Below are positions 5,641 through 7,475 of a DNA stretch of 7,475 nucleotides, piece by piece. The position numbers and the translations under genes are program-made. How positions within the stretch are numbered: position 1 is the stretch's first letter; the number at the start of each line of letters is the position of its first letter. Source of the stretch: Lachnospiraceae bacterium (GTDB lineage: Bacteria; Bacillota; Clostridia; Lachnospirales; Lachnospiraceae); contig JAJQGR010000342.1 in assembly GCA_021200345.1 (NCBI GenBank), positions 1 through 7,475 on the forward strand, read 5' to 3'. Below the pieces are notes generated by a model. That model did not search any database. It was not told where the DNA came from and saw only the letters and a program-made list of their open reading frames with translations.

Positions 5641-6789
5641 GTGGAAAAGGGCAACCGGACAGATGAAGAAGAACTGAAAACTGCATTTCAACCCCGGTCA
5701 GTGATCATTCTGATATGTATTTTGGCGGCTCTGGCCGCGATTGTTTTTTATCAGCAGGCAAACCGTAAGTACAGCGGTTACAGGAATGTCCGGTCCACGG
5801 AGACTGTGCTGGCGGAGAATTCCCAGGCCAGACGGCTGGGAGACAGTATTATTATTTACAGTGCTGATGGAATGCGGTGTATGAATTCCAGCGGGAAGAC
5901 AGCCTGGGATATTTCTTTTCAGATACAGGAGGCCTGTATTGATGTGTCCGGCAGTTTTGCCGCCATAGCGGACTATGGAGAGAGCACGATTTATGTGGTC
6001 AATGAAGAAGGATTGCAGAGGGAGATCGTAACCGGCTATCAGCTGCGTACCCTTTGCGTGTCAGAGCAGGGCATGGTGGGAGCGGTGCTGGACGACGGAG
6101 ATGTCTATTGGGTCTATATATACTCGTTGGACGGTACGGAAATTGCTCACGCCCGCACGACCATGGAGCAGAGCGGTTATCCTGTTGATCTGGCGCTGTC
6201 ACCCAATGGAAAGCTCCTGGCCATATCTTATTTATATCTGGATGTGGGAACGGTGAGCAGTACGGTAGCCTTTTATAATCTGGGTGAGGTGGGTCAGAAT
6301 TACGCGGACAAATATGTCAGTGGATATAATTATGACGAAATTGTGGCCCGCATTGAATTCCTGAGCAACAGCGTGGCGGTGGCCGTGTCCGACGGCAGTA
6401 TCATTTTCTATGAAGGGAGTGAGAAGCCGGTAGTCAGTCAGTTAAATCTGGTAAATGAGGATATCAATGCGGTTTACTGGGGAGATGACTGTGTGGGTCT
6501 GGTTTTTGACGGCACCAGTAGTGAGGGAAAATATCTGCTGCGGCTTTATGACACAGGCGGCTCCAAAATTCTGGAGACCTGGTTTGACATGGACTATTCG
6601 GATATTCAGATTGATTCAGGCATTATTACCATATATAATGACGCGGAATGCCTGGTATTAACCACTGACGGAAAAGAGAGATACAGCGGGAATCTGGGAG
6701 GAACGGTTCTTTTCATGTCTCCCACATCGAAGAAATACAGATACAACGTCCTGCTGGAGGATGAATTTAAAGTAGTGGAATTGGAGTGA
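5641..6789 (+). CDS. Membrane-anchored beta-propeller-like protein (DUF5711 type)
   Basis: Protein of 382 residues. A short charged cytoplasmic tail (1-19) precedes a membrane helix (about 21-37, VIILICILAALAAIVFY). The remainder is an extracytoplasmic region made of repeated short beta strands: SIIIYSADGMRCMNSSGKTAW, YVVNEEG, VYWVYIYSLDGTEIA, ALSPNGKLLAISYLY, VAVSDGSIIFYEG, GLVFDGTS, LVLTTDGKERY. Alternating hydrophobic strands with DG/NG turns suit a WD40- or PQQ-like propeller. From memory the sequence resembles the DUF5711 family, whose function is unknown; a database search would confirm this. The start is GTG with AAGGAG (5630-5635) 5 nt upstream. The next in-frame GTG (codon 21) would cut into the membrane segment, and the next in-frame ATG is codon 78. 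cvpA follows after 3 nt, so the two are probably one operon. Anchored outside the membrane, it could be a scaffold or sensor; this is inference. Confidence 0.85.
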   Translation: MEKGNRTDEEELKTAFQPRSVIILICILAALAAIVFYQQANRKYSGYRNVRSTETVLAENSQARRLGDSIIIYSADGMRCMNSSGKTAWDISFQIQEACIDVSGSFAAIADYGESTIYVVNEEGLQREIVTGYQLRTLCVSEQGMVGAVLDDGDVYWVYIYSLDGTEIAHARTTMEQSGYPVDLALSPNGKLLAISYLYLDVGTVSSTVAFYNLGEVGQNYADKYVSGYNYDEIVARIEFLSNSVAVAVSDGSIIFYEGSEKPVVSQLNLVNEDINAVYWGDDCVGLVFDGTSSEGKYLLRLYDTGGSKILETWFDMDYSDIQIDSGIITIYNDAECLVLTTDGKERYSGNLGGTVLFMSPTSKKYRYNVLLEDEFKVVELE

Positions 6790-6792
6790 TTT

Positions 6793-7284
6793 ATGAATGT
6801 TTTGCTGGTGATTTTAATCCTGGTAGCGGTTTGGAGAGCGGCGACAGGCTTTAAGCGCGGAATGGTGAAAGAGCTGATCTCCATGGTGGGGCTGATTTTT
6901 GCGGCGATCGTAGGGTTTCTGGCGGTCAATGCGCTGCAAGGCTATGCGCAGAGCAATTTCTTTGAGATGATTGTGTGCGTGGTGCTGATTGCGATCGTAG
7001 CGGTTGTACACAGCGTGCTGAAGCTTGTGTTTTTCTCGGCGAAAGTGGTGTCGTCTCTGCCGGTGGTGAGCACGGTCAATCAGCTTTGCGGGCTTGTGTT
7101 TGGCTTCTTGGAAGCCATCGTGATCTACTGGATTTTGTGCTACGCCCTGGTGAATCTGGACATGGGCATGGCAGGCAGTTATCTGCGGGAAATGATCCGG
7201 GAGAACACGGTGCTTTACACCCTGTATCAGTACAATATAATCGGAGCGCTGGTGGACAATCTGTGGGCCAGTTTTACGATGTAA
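6793..7284 (+). CDS. CvpA family membrane protein
   Basis: Integral membrane protein of 163 residues, the usual size for the family. E. coli CvpA is needed for colicin V production and affects envelope robustness; the molecular role is not settled. Four hydrophobic segments are visible at about 2-18, 28-48, 57-80 and 98-121. Between the first two is the family-typical TGFKRGMVKELIS (18-30). A moderately polar C-terminal tail (122-163) contains YLREMIRENTVLYTLYQYN. The start is supported by GGAG (6783-6786), 6 nt before the ATG, with the preceding gene's TGA in between (3-nt spacer), implying coupled translation with the DUF5711 gene. No clear intrinsic terminator follows. The match rests on length, topology and the basic loop motif rather than on a database search. 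Confidence 0.82.
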   Translation: MNVLLVILILVAVWRAATGFKRGMVKELISMVGLIFAAIVGFLAVNALQGYAQSNFFEMIVCVVLIAIVAVVHSVLKLVFFSAKVVSSLPVVSTVNQLCGLVFGFLEAIVIYWILCYALVNLDMGMAGSYLREMIRENTVLYTLYQYNIIGALVDNLWASFTM

Positions 7285-7393
7285 ATTGTCATACGGCAGC
7301 TCACAGGTGTCGGGAATGGGCAGACTGGTTGGATTCCCTGAAAAGAATGTCAAAAAAATAAGGGCAAAATGCAAAGAAATCCAGGCGGTGCAC

Positions 7394-7422
7394 TTGCAAT
7401 TTGTGGATGAATTTGCTATAAC
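7394..7422 (+). promoter_or_regulatory. Sigma-A-like promoter at the window end
   Basis: TTGCAA (7394-7399, 4 of 6 matches to consensus) is separated by exactly 17 nt from TATAAC (7417-7422, 5 of 6). Transcription would start near 7429 and leave the window. The first 45 or so transcribed bases show no start codon with a ribosome site, so the target may be a gene or RNA gene further on. The stretch 7285-7393 before it holds no gene. Its only visible structure is a weak inverted repeat, GGGAAT (7312-7317) / ATTCCC (7333-7338), without a T tract. Confidence 0.6.
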
Positions 7423-7475
7423 CTGACTTCCGTCGTTTTTCTCAAAACATGGTACTCAGGAGCCAAGCAGCATAG

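Noticed and set aside
7312..7338. Inverted repeat GGGAAT/ATTCCC as a terminator for cvpA
   Set aside because: There are only six base pairs, a 15-nt loop, and A-rich rather than T-rich sequence downstream.
6975..7361. Alternative + frame over the end of cvpA, whose tail looks protein-like past 7284
   Set aside because: Most of it is a shadow of cvpA in another frame. There is no start signal, and the cvpA frame ends at a normal family length, so a frameshift is not needed.
6814..7374. Long minus-strand open frame (186 codons) opposite cvpA
   Set aside because: It has no ribosome site and a His/Arg/Gln-rich composition typical of the reverse complement of a hydrophobic gene. cvpA has better topology, start signal and operon context.

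Overview
This window looks like a housekeeping segment of a Clostridia chromosome, most likely a Lachnospiraceae-type gut anaerobe. The reasons are the dnaX-ybaB-recR core common to Firmicutes, a downstream LysM / DUF5711 / CvpA trio that I associate with Lachnospiraceae, strong GGAGG-type ribosome binding sites, and moderate GC with purine-rich coding strands. The species cannot be fixed from this sequence. All eight genes supported here lie on the + strand. There is no sign of a mobile element, CRISPR array, tRNA or rRNA gene.

Layout. Positions 1-132 are an upstream leader with small inverted repeats. A phosphofructokinase gene (133-1209) follows and ends before a hairpin terminator (1264-1300). 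Next comes a DNA replication and recombination-repair block: dnaX (1325-2932, clamp-loader subunit), a YbaB/EbfC nucleoid protein (2994-3341), recR (3342-3938) and an acylphosphatase (3935-4207). ybaB, recR and acyP are packed tightly: 0 nt between ybaB and recR, and a 4-nt ATGA overlap between recR and acyP. A GC-rich hairpin without a T tract sits between dnaX and ybaB.

The block ends at a hairpin (4239-4281) whose downstream arm contains the likely -35 hexamer for the next gene. That gene (4325-5566) encodes a single-pass membrane protein with a folded cytoplasmic N-terminal domain, a very basic region, a membrane helix, a very acidic linker and a C-terminal LysM domain. It ends at a strong 14-bp terminator hairpin (5579-5618), and the upstream arm of that hairpin contains an extended -10 promoter sequence. 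Downstream are a membrane-anchored beta-propeller-like protein (DUF5711 type, 5641-6789) and a CvpA-like membrane protein (6793-7284), separated by only 3 nt.

The last 190 bases hold no gene. They do contain a good sigma-A-like promoter (7394-7422) that must drive something beyond the window.

The first five genes cover glycolysis, clamp loading, recombination repair and acyl-phosphate hydrolysis. The last three form a probable cell-envelope module linking cytoplasm, membrane and peptidoglycan. The most unusual features are the two terminator hairpins fused with promoters and the charge-segregated LysM protein. I found no strong evidence for a wholly novel system.
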